A stretch of DNA of 64,000 nt from Novosphingobium sp. (GCF_030696665.1 NZ_JAUYRV010000046.1:310001-374000), one strand, 5' to 3'; shown: positions 1 through 10,917, numbered from the stretch's first letter. A program made the numbers and translations. Notes: generated by a model from the letters alone, not told the origin.

Positions 1-912
1 GCCAGCTTCGTTTTGGCATGGGCGAGCTGGCGCTATATCGAGCGCCCCTTCCGCAATGCGCAGCGTTTCAGCCGTCGCCGTATTTTTACACTCAGCGCTG
101 TCGGCATGGGCGTGATTGCGGCCACCGCTGTGGCGGTCTTGCCGCTGGGCGGTTGGCCCGCGCGCTTCCCGGCACAAGTCACGCGCATGGCCGAGGCCGT
201 CAACGACATCAGCCCAAAGCGCGGTGCCTGCATCCTTGACAGCGCCGGAGGCGACCGCCCCGACTGCGTTCTCGGCGCTGCCACCTCGCCAACCGCCGCG
301 CTATGGGGCGATAGCCACGGCGTCGAACTGGCATTTGCGCTGGGCGAAAAGCTGGAGCGCAGCGGTGGCGCTATTGTCCAGCGGACCCGTGCGAGCTGTC
401 CGCCCGTCGTTGGCTACACTGTGGCGTCAGATCCCGGCTGCGGGCAAAGCAATGCCAACACACTCCAGCACTTGCTGGCGTCTCACAACATCAAGCGGGT
501 CTATCTTGTCGCGTTCTGGGCTAGCCCAGCCTATCGCCAACCCGGCATGATCCGCATGATCGACGATACAATCAGCCGATTGCAGGCGGCGGGCAAGCAG
601 GTGGTCCTCATCGGCCCGGTGCCACGCCAGCCCTTCGACGTCCCCCGCCATCTGGCCCACGCCACCGCACGCGGCACACTTGCATCAGCGCGTGGAACAA
701 CCCTTGCGAAGTATCGCGACGAAACATCGTGGCTAACGTCACAATATCCCCGCTGGACAAGCAGAAACGTGGCCATCATCGACCCGCTGGCCGCACTGGG
801 CAACGGTGATCATTCGCGCCTCAGCATTGGCGGAAAGCCTGCCTATTTCGATTCCCACCACCTCAGCCTGACAGGCGCGCGAGCAGTAATAGCGAGCGCA
901 CGCATCGATTGA
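1..912 (+). CDS. Acyltransferase with C-terminal SGNH domain, 5' end outside the window
   Basis: The reading frame is open through base 1, so the gene begins upstream. The fragment opens with the last membrane segment of an acyltransferase-3 (OafA/YrhL-like) protein, including the typical motif RYIERPFR. One more hydrophobic segment follows, then a periplasmic SGNH-hydrolase domain. GDSH near base 310 supplies the nucleophilic serine, and DSHHLS near base 855 supplies the Asp-His pair. Proteins of this build O-acetylate surface polysaccharide or other envelope glycans, using an acyl donor moved across the inner membrane. The specific substrate cannot be read from the fragment. The stop is directly followed by tRNA-Arg on the other strand. 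Confidence 0.85.
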   Translation, partial: ASFVLAWASWRYIERPFRNAQRFSRRRIFTLSAVGMGVIAATAVAVLPLGGWPARFPAQVTRMAEAVNDISPKRGACILDSAGGDRPDCVLGAATSPTAALWGDSHGVELAFALGEKLERSGGAIVQRTRASCPPVVGYTVASDPGCGQSNANTLQHLLASHNIKRVYLVAFWASPAYRQPGMIRMIDDTISRLQAAGKQVVLIGPVPRQPFDVPRHLAHATARGTLASARGTTLAKYRDETSWLTSQYPRWTSRNVAIIDPLAALGNGDHSRLSIGGKPAYFDSHHLSLTGARAVIASARID

Positions 913-924
913 AACTGCGGAAAA

Positions 925-1001
925 TGGTGCGCCCGACGGGATTCGAACCCATGGCCCCCAGATTAGGAATCTGGTGCTCTATCCTGCTGAGCTACGGGCG
1001 C
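925..1001 (-). tRNA. tRNA-Arg (anticodon CCT)
   Basis: Read on the minus strand this folds as a complete tRNA. The 7-bp acceptor stem is GCGCCCG/CGGGCGC, the D arm begins GCTCAGC, the anticodon stem CCAGA/TCTGG encloses loop TTCCTAA with anticodon CCT, and the T arm contains GGTTCGAATCC. The 3' CCA is encoded. It reads AGG codons, which are rare in this GC-rich genome. Confidence 0.97.
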
Positions 1002-1054
1002 CCGCGTTGTCTTTAGGCAGGCAGGCGAGTGCTGGCAACGCTGTTTGGGCGAAT

Positions 1055-1531
1055 TCAGTTGGCTTCCTCAGGCGGGATCACCGGCACGAGCAGTGGCGCC
1101 ACTTGAATGCCCTCCTCGATCAGTTCACGCGCTTCATCCAGCGTCGCCTTACCGTGGATGGCCGCCGCATCCTTTTCGCCATAATGCATGGCGCGGGCAT
1201 CATCGGCGAACTTTTCGCCCACCCATGTGGACGACTTGATGGCTTCGGCCTGCATTGCTGCCACAGCCTTGAACATGGCAACAGCTTCGGGCGGCAGCGG
1301 AAGGTTGGTGGCGGCTTGCGGCGGGACTGCCGGCCGTGCCGTGGCGACCGGCAACTGATTGCCCTTGCGGCCAAGATTCGGCGCCATCACGGCCTTGGTC
1401 ACATCGGCCGATCCGCATGTGGGACAGGACACCAAGCCCCGCGCGCACTGGTCCTCATAGTCCGTCGACGAGCCGAACCACCCCTCGAAGCGATGACCCA
1501 TCGGCTCGCATTGCAGATCGAAGACAATCAT
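1055..1531 (-). CDS. DUF1178 family zinc-ribbon-like protein
   Basis: This 158-residue protein begins MIVFDLQCEPMGHRFEGWF, the hallmark of the DUF1178 family, which is widespread in alphaproteobacteria and has no established function. A cysteine near the N-terminus and a later CPTCG pair could bind zinc, as in regulatory zinc-ribbon proteins. The middle is rich in Pro and Ala and the C-terminal half is predicted helical. Its ATG overlaps the stop of the upstream nitrilase gene by 4 bases, so it is the last gene of a grxC-nitrilase-DUF1178 operon. That gene order suggests a shared redox or thiol-maintenance role, but this is inference. Confidence 0.85.
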   Translation of the reverse strand: MIVFDLQCEPMGHRFEGWFGSSTDYEDQCARGLVSCPTCGSADVTKAVMAPNLGRKGNQLPVATARPAVPPQAATNLPLPPEAVAMFKAVAAMQAEAIKSSTWVGEKFADDARAMHYGEKDAAAIHGKATLDEARELIEEGIQVAPLLVPVIPPEEAN

Positions 1532-2373
1532 TCTCTCGATCTAGGGATTTCGCGCTTGTTGGCAAGGCTTGGCAACTGGGCGCGGACCTCAACCGTTCGG
1601 GCAGGGTCGATCGTCGCAAAGCCGAGCGACGTGCCCTCACCCCCATCGTAGAGCACTTCGCCCCAAGGATCGACGACCAGCGAATGGCCATAGGTCTCAC
1701 GCCCATCCTCATGCAGTCCGCCTTGCGCCGCCGAAATGACCCACGCACTTGCCTCCACCGCGCGGGCGCGCTGCATCAGGTGCCAGTGCGCCTTGCCGGT
1801 AGGCACCGTAAACGCGGCCGGAATACGGATCACATCGCATCGCTGCTGCCCAAGTTCTTCAAACAAAGCCGGAAATCGCACATCATAACAGATCGCAAGG
1901 CCAAGCTTGCCGACCGGCGTATCGACCGTCACCACTTGCTCTCCCGGCGTGTAGGCCGCAGATTCCCGCCAGGTTTCGCCGGTTGCCAGATCGACGTCAA
2001 ACATATGGATCTTGTCGTACCGGGCAGCAATCGCGCCGTCAGCATCAACCACGAAGCCCCGATTCGCCCACTTGCCATCATCGCGTAGTACGGCGAGCGA
2101 TCCCAAGTCGATCCATAGACCCAGCTCCCGCGCCACATCGCAAGCCGCAGCCAGCACCGGGCTGTCGCGCTCGGGCACGATATTGGGCGTGGCCCGCGCA
2201 CGGTTGCGATCAAGCAATCCGCACATCTCGGGCGTGAACAGCATCGCCGCCCCCGCGTCCGCAGCGTTGCGCGCGGCATTCACGATGGCAGTTGCATTGG
2301 CCTGCGGATCGATGCCGCTGGTCATCTGGAACAGCGCGACCTTGACCGGGCCGCGCGCCACCGCCCCCGTCAC
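1528..2373 (-). CDS. Carbon-nitrogen hydrolase (Nit-type amidase)
   Basis: This is a 281-residue nitrilase-superfamily enzyme. The Glu-Lys-Cys catalytic triad is visible: E49 in FTPEMCG, K121 in YDKIHMFDV, and C162 in ICYDVRFP. The length and motifs match the Nit1/Nit2-like branch. Characterised members hydrolyse omega-amides or repair deaminated glutathione. The neighbouring glutaredoxin gene favours a glutathione-related repair role here, which is inference. Its start overlaps the grxC stop by 4 bases and its stop overlaps the DUF1178 start by 4 bases, indicating translational coupling in a three-gene operon. Confidence 0.88.
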   Translation of the reverse strand: MTGAVARGPVKVALFQMTSGIDPQANATAIVNAARNAADAGAAMLFTPEMCGLLDRNRARATPNIVPERDSPVLAAACDVARELGLWIDLGSLAVLRDDGKWANRGFVVDADGAIAARYDKIHMFDVDLATGETWRESAAYTPGEQVVTVDTPVGKLGLAICYDVRFPALFEELGQQRCDVIRIPAAFTVPTGKAHWHLMQRARAVEASAWVISAAQGGLHEDGRETYGHSLVVDPWGEVLYDGGEGTSLGFATIDPARTVEVRAQLPSLANKREIPRSRE

Positions 2374-2636
2374 AGGCCGAGCATCATATCCAGCTTGCCC
2401 TGCGCATTCAGTGCCGAGAGTTGGTCAGACCCGCCCACGTGAATGCCATCAATGAAGATTGAAGGCACTGTCAGGTGGCCGGGCGCACGATCCAGCATCT
2501 CCGCCTTCTTCGGCCCGCCCATCGTGACGTCAAATTCTTCATAAGCCACGCCCTTGCCGTCGAGCAGCTGCTTGGCGCGCGAGCAATAGGGGCAGCCCCA
2601 CTTGGTATAGATTTCGACCTTTGGCATATTCGACAT
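2370..2636 (-). CDS. grxC: Glutaredoxin 3
   Basis: This 88-residue dithiol glutaredoxin has the active site CPYC near residue 14, the cis-proline loop TVPSIFI and the glutathione-binding GGSDQL motif. It reduces protein disulfides and glutathione mixed disulfides in the cytoplasm. The ATG at 2636 was chosen over the longer frame. It is preceded by GAGGT at proper spacing and gives the normal family length, whereas the longer version would add about 40 unrelated residues. It is the first gene of the grxC-nitrilase-DUF1178 operon and is divergent from hsp20. Confidence 0.93.
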   Translation of the reverse strand: MSNMPKVEIYTKWGCPYCSRAKQLLDGKGVAYEEFDVTMGGPKKAEMLDRAPGHLTVPSIFIDGIHVGGSDQLSALNAQGKLDMMLGL

Positions 2637-2655
2637 GAGCACCTCGAAAAGGGGT

Positions 2656-2684
2656 CTTGAAATGCGAAATTGGCTAACACACAT
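2656..2684 (+). promoter_or_regulatory. Candidate RpoH (heat-shock) promoter for hsp20
   Basis: A perfect CTTGAAA -35 element lies at 2656-2662. A partial -10 (ACACAT, compare CCCCAT) lies at 2679-2684, in the normal spacing range. It sits about 115 bases before the hsp20 start. The -35 is strong and the -10 is weak, so this is a candidate only. Confidence 0.35.
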
Positions 2685-2797
2685 GGGTTCACGTGTCATG
2701 CGCCGCAAGTCGGGCATGGCCACCAAACCGCCAAGGCGGGCGCCGGGTTCCGGGCACGCCAAGGCAAGTGCAGATTGCTCATGTTGAGGATATTGCC

Positions 2798-3259
2798 ATG
2801 AACCGTTTTGATTTTACGCCCTATCGCCGCACCACCGTGGGTTTTGATCGCCTGTTCGACCTGCTCGAACGCCAGGCCCGCGCCAATGCTGGTGACAACT
2901 ATCCCCCCTTCAATATCGAGCGCAGCGGCGATGAATCCTATCGGATCACGCTGGCAGTTGCCGGATTCAAGGCCGAGGATATTGACATCACCGCGCAGCA
3001 GAACCTGCTGGTGGTCAAGGGCCAGCGGCCCGAACCGAGCGAACGCGAGTACCTGCATGTCGGCATTGCCAACCGTGGGTTCGAACGCCGCTTTGAACTG
3101 GCCGATTTCGTCCGCGTCGAAGCCGCCGACCTTGCCGACGGCCTGCTGGCGATTGATCTTGTCCGTGAAGTGCCCGAGGCGATGAAGCCGAAAAAGGTGA
3201 TCATCGGGGGGCACACCCAGCTCAAGGTGATCGAGGGCGACAACTCTGCCGCCGCCTGA
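2798..3259 (+). CDS. Small heat-shock protein, Hsp20/alpha-crystallin family
   Basis: This 153-residue protein belongs to the IbpA-like class of bacterial small heat-shock proteins. The N-terminal start MNRFDFTPYRRTTVGFDRLF is typical, followed by the alpha-crystallin domain. FNIERSGDESYRITLAVAGF marks its beginning and GIANRGFERRFELADFV its conserved core. Such proteins bind unfolding polypeptides without ATP and hand them to DnaK/DnaJ, which are also encoded in this window. The ATG at 2798 has GAGGA eleven bases upstream and gives the family length; the longer frame adds non-homologous residues. A rho-independent-like hairpin follows the stop. Confidence 0.93.
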   Translation: MNRFDFTPYRRTTVGFDRLFDLLERQARANAGDNYPPFNIERSGDESYRITLAVAGFKAEDIDITAQQNLLVVKGQRPEPSEREYLHVGIANRGFERRFELADFVRVEAADLADGLLAIDLVREVPEAMKPKKVIIGGHTQLKVIEGDNSAAA

Positions 3260-3277
3260 TCTGGTGTAATATAAACC

Positions 3278-3305
3278 AAAGGGCGGGCCTCAGCGTCCGC
3301 CCTTT
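3278..3305. terminator. Bidirectional terminator hairpin between hsp20 and the Crp/Fnr gene
   Basis: A perfect 9-bp stem AAAGGGCGG/CCGCCCTTT (3278-3286 with 3297-3305) encloses a 10-base loop. The A and T ends let it work on both strands. It lies between the convergent stops of hsp20 and the regulator gene. Confidence 0.8.
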
Positions 3306-3310
3306 GTACG

Positions 3311-4000
3311 TCACCAGGCCTCGGCCACATCGATCAGCGCGTCGCGGTCAAGGATCGTCACTCGCCCGCCCTTCAACCCGACCATGCCGTTTTCCGCCCA
3401 TGCGGAGAGCTGACGATTGATCTGTTCGCGGGACATACCCGCAAAGTTTCCAAGTTCGCCTTGGCTCAATGCGATCTTCAATTGGTTCTCGTTGCCTGCA
3501 CCCTCGGCCATCATCAGCCGCAGCAGGAACCGCGCCAGCCTTGGCCCTGACGTGTAGGCGCGGTCCGCCTCGATCACCGCATTGTTCTGACGCAACCTTC
3601 GCGCCATCGCTTTGAGCAGGCGCAGCGCCAGCCCCTTGTGCTTTTCGATGATGTCGGAAAAAGCGCCGCGCGTCAGCACCAGTGCCTCGACAGGGTCGAT
3701 CACCTCGACCGTTGCCGTGCGCTCACCCCCGTCAAGAAAGGCAATCTCGCCCAGAACGTGCCCCGGTTCGGCATAATCCAGAATGATCTCACGGCCGTTG
3801 GCCGCAACCATGCTTACGCGGGCCAGCCCTTTGAGGACGATGAACAGGGTCGATCCTTGCTCACCCTGCCCCATCAGGACTTGTCCGGGTTTGAACGCCC
3901 GCACTTGCCCGCGCGCGATGATGTCGGAAAGTTCAGCCTCCTCGCAATCAGCAAAGAGACTCTGCGCCGTCAGCGCCTCGGCCAACCGTGCCGCATCCAT
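3311..4000 (-). CDS. Crp/Fnr family transcriptional regulator
   Basis: This 229-residue protein has an N-terminal cyclic-nucleotide-binding-type beta barrel (about residues 15-130, with GEIAFLDGGERTATVEV matching the phosphate-binding cassette). A long dimerisation helix follows, then a C-terminal winged helix (about 165-225, with LSQGELGNFAGMSREQINRQ as the recognition helix). No cysteine cluster of the FNR type is visible, so an oxygen-sensing 4Fe-4S cluster is unlikely. The ligand could be cAMP, another nucleotide or none. The gene is monocistronic and convergent with hsp20. Its targets cannot be deduced here. Confidence 0.9.
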   Translation of the reverse strand: MDAARLAEALTAQSLFADCEEAELSDIIARGQVRAFKPGQVLMGQGEQGSTLFIVLKGLARVSMVAANGREIILDYAEPGHVLGEIAFLDGGERTATVEVIDPVEALVLTRGAFSDIIEKHKGLALRLLKAMARRLRQNNAVIEADRAYTSGPRLARFLLRLMMAEGAGNENQLKIALSQGELGNFAGMSREQINRQLSAWAENGMVGLKGGRVTILDRDALIDVAEAW

Positions 4001-4087
4001 TACGCCATCCCCTGAATACTTGCCCCAAGTGCGTTCAGGGGCAACTAATCAGGGAATACCGCTAAATACCAGTGATTTTGCGCACCA

Positions 4088-5728
<1,641 letters not shown>

Positions 5729-5882
5729 TTAGCGTCAGAGGTTGCAGTTGCGCAAGCGGTTGCGGCTGTAATCTCTGCCGCAATCCACAGGCGTGGTCGA
5801 ATTCGCATTGATCGAACGCAACAAGAGAGCCGCCCCGCGACCGTTGGGAAGCGGGTCGGCGGTCTGTCTTGCTCAAAAAACC

Positions 5883-6290
5883 TTATTGAGGGGCAGCGCC
5901 ACCCAGTGGATCAGCAGCCGGAGCTTGCGCTGCTGCCGGAGCCGCACCCGAAGGAGCAGCGACAGGCTGGCCACCTTGTGCCGGTGCCAGCGGATCGGCG
6001 GCGGGCGCATTTTGCACCGGCGCAACACGCTCAAGCGACGTGTCGATCTCGCGGCTTGATGTCGTGCCCACGGCCAGCGCTGCCAGCGTGATGCTCAACA
6101 CCACGAACGCCGTTGCCAGAATCGTCGTCATGCGCGTCATGAAATCGGCCGCGCCACGTGCCGACATGAACCCGGCCGGGCTTCCACCCACGCCAAGGCC
6201 ACCGCCTTCAGACTTTTGCATCAGGATCACGACGACAAGCAGCGCCGCAACGATTGCCTGAACCACGGTGAGGAAAATGAACAGCGACAT
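5883..6290 (-). CDS. secG: Preprotein translocase subunit SecG
   Basis: This 135-residue protein has two membrane segments, about residues 3-22 and 53-75. Between them is the conserved loop with QKSEGGGLGVGG. SecG is the small accessory subunit of the SecYEG channel and assists SecA-driven export. The C-terminal extension (about residues 85-135) is a low-complexity tail rich in Ala, Pro, Gln and Gly, common in sphingomonad SecG and of unknown role. It sits between tpiA and pyrG on the same strand, 94 bases after tpiA. Confidence 0.93.
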   Translation of the reverse strand: MSLFIFLTVVQAIVAALLVVVILMQKSEGGGLGVGGSPAGFMSARGAADFMTRMTTILATAFVVLSITLAALAVGTTSSREIDTSLERVAPVQNAPAADPLAPAQGGQPVAAPSGAAPAAAQAPAADPLGGAAPQ

Positions 6291-6384
6291 GAATCTCTAC
6301 CCTTCGCGCCGATGAGCGCAGGAATTTCCGGCCATGTAGGCGCGAGAACGCCTCGGCGCAACCCGCGCGATGTGCTTAAGGCTA

Positions 6385-7155
6385 TCAGGCCTCGCCAATA
6401 CCCGCCGCTGCCACGATCGGAAGAAACGCCTCAGCCGTCAGGCTCGCGCCGCCAACCAGCGCGCCGCTCACCCCGTCAGCCGCCAGCAGTTCCGCCGCAT
6501 TCCCTGCGTTAACCGACCCGCCATAGAGGATGCGCACTTTCGCGCCGCTCTCTCCATAAAGCGCCAGCAAACGCTCACGAATGGCGGCATGCATCGCAAC
6601 CACATCGGATACAGCGGCAACACGCCCCGTCCCGATGGCCCAGACCGGTTCATAAGCTACGGCAACCTTGCTTGCGGCAACGGCCTCACCAAATGCATCT
6701 GCATCGGGCAACGAGCCATCAACCTGACCGGAAACGACCGCCTCAGCCTTGCCCGCGTCCCGCTCTTCCAGCGTTTCACCGACACAAACGATGATACCAA
6801 GGCCTGCGGAAAGCGCCGCTTCCGCCTTGGCTTTCACCACAGCGTCGCTCTCACCATGATCCTTGCGCCGTTCGCTGTGCCCCACGATCACCACGTCCGC
6901 GCCGGTATCGACCAGCATCGCAGCAGAAACATCGCCGGTATGCGCGCCCTTGGCCTGTGCGTGGCAGTCCTGCCCGCCCACGCCCATTGCCGTCACAGCC
7001 TCACGCAACGCGCCGATCAGCGTGAACGGAGGAGCCAGCGCCACTTGCACATCGGGATAGCGGGCTGCCGCACGGTCGATAGCGCGAGCTTCGGCCAGCA
7101 TGGCGCGGCTCCCGTTCATCTTCCAGTTGCCAACAATATATGGACGATGCGACAT
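6385..7155 (-). CDS. tpiA: Triosephosphate isomerase
   Basis: This 256-residue TIM-barrel enzyme interconverts glyceraldehyde 3-phosphate and dihydroxyacetone phosphate in glycolysis and gluconeogenesis. The N-terminal lysine motif NWKMNG, the catalytic His in IVGHSERR and the catalytic Glu in AYEPVWAIGTG are all present. So is the phosphate-binding loop GGSVNAGNA. It is the first gene of the tpiA-secG-pyrG block. It is divergent from the PpiD-like gene across a 278-base region that must hold promoters for both; I see no clear sigma-factor box there. Confidence 0.97.
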   Translation of the reverse strand: MSHRPYIVGNWKMNGSRAMLAEARAIDRAAARYPDVQVALAPPFTLIGALREAVTAMGVGGQDCHAQAKGAHTGDVSAAMLVDTGADVVIVGHSERRKDHGESDAVVKAKAEAALSAGLGIIVCVGETLEERDAGKAEAVVSGQVDGSLPDADAFGEAVAASKVAVAYEPVWAIGTGRVAAVSDVVAMHAAIRERLLALYGESGAKVRILYGGSVNAGNAAELLAADGVSGALVGGASLTAEAFLPIVAAAGIGEA

Positions 7156-7433
7156 GATCAGCCCGTTCCCCTGTTATACCCTGCCGAGACACAAAGTCTC
7201 GAAACATTCAAATTGGGCCGATTTGGCCCTGAGTCGCCGGGCGGCTATCAAACCCTGAGTGATTCTGCAAAACCCCTGATCGCATAAGTGCTTAATCAGC
7301 ACGGTGCGCAGACGCACATTGCCGCACTCAAGGCGCTGCGCACCATTGCGGGAATTGCGTTTGGCTCCTAAGGCATCGGCAAATTGTCATTCGGTGCCCT
7401 TGGGTGCCCTGAAAAAGAGACGAACACCCGCAA

Positions 7434-9374
7434 ATGCTCGGCTTCTTCCGCTCGTTCCTGAAATCCCGCATCGGCGTCGTCGTTGCGCTTCTCTTCCTCG
7501 GCCTCATCGCGCTTGCCTTTGCCAGCGCGGATGTCACCGGCAGCGGCTTTGGCGGCATCGCCGGGGGTGATCGCGCGGCAAAGGTCGGCTCCAGCCGTGT
7601 CGGCACTGCCGAACTGGCCAAGGCGCTGACCAACGCCTTCGAACAGGAACGCCAGCGCCAACCCGGCCTGACGATGAAGCAGTTCCTCGATGCAGGCGGC
7701 ATGGAAACCGTGCTCACCGGGCTGACCGACCGCCTCGCTATGGCCGAATGGGGCAAGCGCCACGGCATGGTGGCGAGTGATCGTCTGGTCGACAGTGAGA
7801 TCGTGAAAATTCAGGCGTTTCAGGGTGTTGACGGCAAGTTCAGCCAAACAACCTATGAACAACTGCTCGCCCAGCGCGGCTTGACCGACAAGGAAGTGCG
7901 CAAGGATCTGGGGCAAGGCCTGCTCGCTCGCCAACTCCTGTTGCCTGCCGCATTTGGCGCGCAGATGGCCGATGAATCCGTGCAGCGCTACGCCGCGCTC
8001 CTCACCGAAAAGCGCATCGGCACCATCGCCACGATCCCGTCGCTGGCCTTCGCCCCCGCCTCACCGCCGGACGCGAACACGCTGAGCGCGTTCTACAACG
8101 CCAACAAGGGCCGCTACATGCAGCCCGAACGGCGCACGATCCGCTACCTCGTGGTCGATGAAGCCACCCTCAAGACGGTGCCAGCCCCTACCGAGGCCGA
8201 AGTGGCCAACCGCTACAAGCTCAACACCGCCGTCTATTCCCCGTCGGAACAGCGCTCGGTCACGCAGGTGATCGTCCCCACCGAAGCCGCCGCCAAAGCG
8301 CTCGCCGCCGAAGTGGGCAGCGATGGCTCGCTGGAAAACGCCGCCCGTGCAAAGGGCCTCGTCCCCAGCAAGCTGGAAAGCCAGACGCGCGATACGCTGG
8401 CCAGCCAGACCGCCAAGCCTGTCGCCGACGCAGCATTCTCCGCCGCGCAAGGCACGCTTGCCGCACCCGCCAAGTCCGGTCTCGGGTGGCATGTGGTCAA
8501 AGTTGACGCGGTGAAGCGCAACGAGGGCAAAACGCTCGATCAGGCCCGCCCTGAGCTTGTCGCCGCACTAACACTCGAAAAGCGCCGCGCCGCCCTGTCC
8601 GATCTTGCCGCTCAGGCAGAGCAGGAAATCGACGGCGGCACCGGCCTTGCCGATATCGCCAAGACGTTGAATCTCACCGTCGCCACCACGCCGCCGCTCA
8701 CCGCCAATGGCAGCGTTTATGGCAAGCAGGGCGAAAAGGTCGCCGAAGACCTCGCCCCGCTGGTGCAGGCTGCGTTCGCAATGGAGCGTGAAGGCGAAGC
8801 ACAACTGGCTGAACTGAAGCCGGGCGAAAAATTTGCAATCTTCGATGTCGGCCAACTCACTGCCGCCACCCCTGCCCCGCTCGATCTGATCAAGGGCAAT
8901 GTCGCTCGCGATTGGGCCGTCGATCAAGGCTCGGCCAAGGCCAAGGCAGCGGCTGACAAGATCCTCGCCGCGCTGAACAAGGGCACGCCGATGGCCGAAG
9001 CGCTCAAGCTGGCAGGCGTTGCCCTGCCCGCGCCGCAGCCGATCGATCTGCCGCGCGCCGCGCTGACCCAGATGCAGGGCCAAGTCCCCGCCCCGCTTGC
9101 ACTGCTCTTCGCGATGGCAAAGGGCAGCAACAAGCGGCTCGAAGGCGCGGACAAGGCTGGCTGGTATCTCGTCGCCCTCAAAGACATCGTGATCGGCGAT
9201 GTAAAGCGCGGCGATCAGGTCTTCGCACAGGCCGCACGCTCGTTCGCAGCCGACAGCGGCGATGAATTCGCCCAGCAACTGCGCAGCGCCATCCGCAAGG
9301 ACATTGGCGTCGAGCGCAACGAAGCCGGTATCAAGGCCGTCCGCGATCAGCTGACCGGCGCAAACACGCAGTAA
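7434..9374 (+). CDS. Peptidyl-prolyl isomerase / periplasmic foldase, PpiD/SurA-like
   Basis: This is a 646-residue protein with one N-terminal membrane anchor (about residues 12-32), a SurA_N-type chaperone region and a parvulin-like isomerase domain (about 235-375). Long helical segments follow and return at the C-terminus. This is the layout of PpiD, the inner-membrane-anchored folding factor at the SecYEG exit. Classical parvulin active-site residues are poorly conserved, as in E. coli PpiD, so a pure chaperone role is possible. It is only 4 bases ahead of trpE and may be co-transcribed with the trp genes, an arrangement typical of sphingomonads. Confidence 0.88.
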   Translation: MLGFFRSFLKSRIGVVVALLFLGLIALAFASADVTGSGFGGIAGGDRAAKVGSSRVGTAELAKALTNAFEQERQRQPGLTMKQFLDAGGMETVLTGLTDRLAMAEWGKRHGMVASDRLVDSEIVKIQAFQGVDGKFSQTTYEQLLAQRGLTDKEVRKDLGQGLLARQLLLPAAFGAQMADESVQRYAALLTEKRIGTIATIPSLAFAPASPPDANTLSAFYNANKGRYMQPERRTIRYLVVDEATLKTVPAPTEAEVANRYKLNTAVYSPSEQRSVTQVIVPTEAAAKALAAEVGSDGSLENAARAKGLVPSKLESQTRDTLASQTAKPVADAAFSAAQGTLAAPAKSGLGWHVVKVDAVKRNEGKTLDQARPELVAALTLEKRRAALSDLAAQAEQEIDGGTGLADIAKTLNLTVATTPPLTANGSVYGKQGEKVAEDLAPLVQAAFAMEREGEAQLAELKPGEKFAIFDVGQLTAATPAPLDLIKGNVARDWAVDQGSAKAKAAADKILAALNKGTPMAEALKLAGVALPAPQPIDLPRAALTQMQGQVPAPLALLFAMAKGSNKRLEGADKAGWYLVALKDIVIGDVKRGDQVFAQAARSFAADSGDEFAQQLRSAIRKDIGVERNEAGIKAVRDQLTGANTQ

Positions 9375-9378
9375 ATCA

Positions 9379-10917
9379 ATGATCACAGCCATCGCAGACC
9401 CTATCACCGCACTGCCTGAAAACCACGGCCCAGCGCTCACCCAGCTCACCGCCGGAAAGCCCGCGCTGGTTTGGCGCAAGCTGATCGTGGATACCGAAAC
9501 CCCGGTCGGCGCAGCGCTGAAACTGATGGAATCAGGGCGCGGCGATTTCCTGCTCGAATCCGTGCAGGGCGGCGAAGTGCGCGGGCGCTACAGCCTGCTC
9601 GGGATTGACCCGGATCTGGTCTTCCGCGCCACCGGCACCAGCGCCGAAATCAACCGCGTCTGGCGGCACGACAAGGCCGCTTTCACCTCGCTGCCCGATA
9701 ACGCGCTGACAGAACTGCGCGCGCTCGTCTCCGCCTGCCGGATCGATGTGCCCGCCGCCCTGCCCCCGGCACTCGCCTGCCTCGTCGGCTATTTCGGCTA
9801 CGAGACAATCGGCCTCGTCGAGAAACTTCCGCGGCCTGCGCAAAGCGACCTCGTCCTGCCCGACATGCTGTTCACCCGCCCCACCGTGGTGCTGGTGTTC
9901 GATCGCCTGTCCGACGAACTCTTCGCCATCGCGCCGGTCTGGGCCGAAGGCGGCGCACCTGCCCAACTGCTCGAAACCGCCGCCGAGCGCATCGACAGCG
10001 CTCTGCGCAAACTGGCCGACCCGGTCCCCGCCGACACGCGCCTCGCCGAAAGCGTCGACGTGACCCCGCAACCGGTCATGCCGTCGGCAAACTATGCGCA
10101 GATGGTCATGCGCGCAAAAGACTACATCGAGGCGGGCGACATCTTCCAGGTGGTCCTCGCCCAGCGCTTCACCGCGCCCTTCCCGCTGCCGCCCATCGCG
10201 CTTTACCGCGCCTTGCGCCGCATCAACCCCTCGCCCTTCCTCTACTTCCTCGACATGCCAGGCTTCGCGCTCACCGGCTCAAGCCCGGAAATCCTCGTCC
10301 GCATTCGTGACGGGCAAGTCACCATCCGCCCCATCGCCGGAACCCGCCCCCGCGGAAAGACGCCCGAAGAAGACCGCGCCAACGAACTCAGCCTGCTCGA
10401 CGATCCCAAGGAACGCGCCGAACACCTGATGCTGCTCGACCTCGGCCGTAACGATGTGGGCCGCGTGGCCAAGGCCGGCACGGTCAAAGTCACCGAAAGC
10501 TACACGGTCGAACGCTACAGCCACGTCATGCACATCGTCTCGAACGTGGTCGGCCAACTCGACACCAACCGCGCCGACAGCGTGGACGCCCTCTTCGCCG
10601 GTTTCCCCGCAGGCACCGTGAGCGGCGCGCCCAAGGTCCGCGCCTGCGAAATCATCGCCGAACTCGAACCCGAAACCCGCGGTGCCTACGCCGGCGGCGT
10701 CGGCTACTTCGCCCCCGACGGCTCAGTCGACAGCTGCATCGTCCTGCGCACCGGCGTGGTCAAAGACGGCGTCCTCCACGCCCAGGCAGGCGCAGGCATC
10801 GTGGCGGACAGCAACCCCGAATACGAACAGCGCGAGTGCGAGTTGAAGAGCGGCGCGCTGTTTGCGGCGGCGCGCGAGGCTGTGCGGGTGGCGAGTGAAC
10901 CTCGTTTCGGACAGTGA
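9379..10917 (+). CDS. trpE: Anthranilate synthase component I
   Basis: This 512-residue enzyme converts chorismate and ammonia to anthranilate, the first step of tryptophan synthesis. Family motifs are present in order: GDIFQVVLAQRF, RPIAGTRPRG, LLDLGRNDVGRVA, SGAPKVRACEI and QAGAGIVADS. TrpG supplies ammonia from glutamine. The ATG is 4 bases after the ppiD-like stop. The TGA overlaps the GTG start of the GIY-YIG gene. I see no leader peptide with Trp codons or attenuator before it, so regulation is likely through feedback or upstream promoter control. Confidence 0.97.
   Translation: MITAIADPITALPENHGPALTQLTAGKPALVWRKLIVDTETPVGAALKLMESGRGDFLLESVQGGEVRGRYSLLGIDPDLVFRATGTSAEINRVWRHDKAAFTSLPDNALTELRALVSACRIDVPAALPPALACLVGYFGYETIGLVEKLPRPAQSDLVLPDMLFTRPTVVLVFDRLSDELFAIAPVWAEGGAPAQLLETAAERIDSALRKLADPVPADTRLAESVDVTPQPVMPSANYAQMVMRAKDYIEAGDIFQVVLAQRFTAPFPLPPIALYRALRRINPSPFLYFLDMPGFALTGSSPEILVRIRDGQVTIRPIAGTRPRGKTPEEDRANELSLLDDPKERAEHLMLLDLGRNDVGRVAKAGTVKVTESYTVERYSHVMHIVSNVVGQLDTNRADSVDALFAGFPAGTVSGAPKVRACEIIAELEPETRGAYAGGVGYFAPDGSVDSCIVLRTGVVKDGVLHAQAGAGIVADSNPEYEQRECELKSGALFAAAREAVRVASEPRFGQ

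Noticed and set aside
5760..5783. TTGCGGC/GCCGCAA hairpin between secG and pyrG
   Set aside because: The stem is 7 bp with no T tract on either side, so it does not support an intrinsic terminator.
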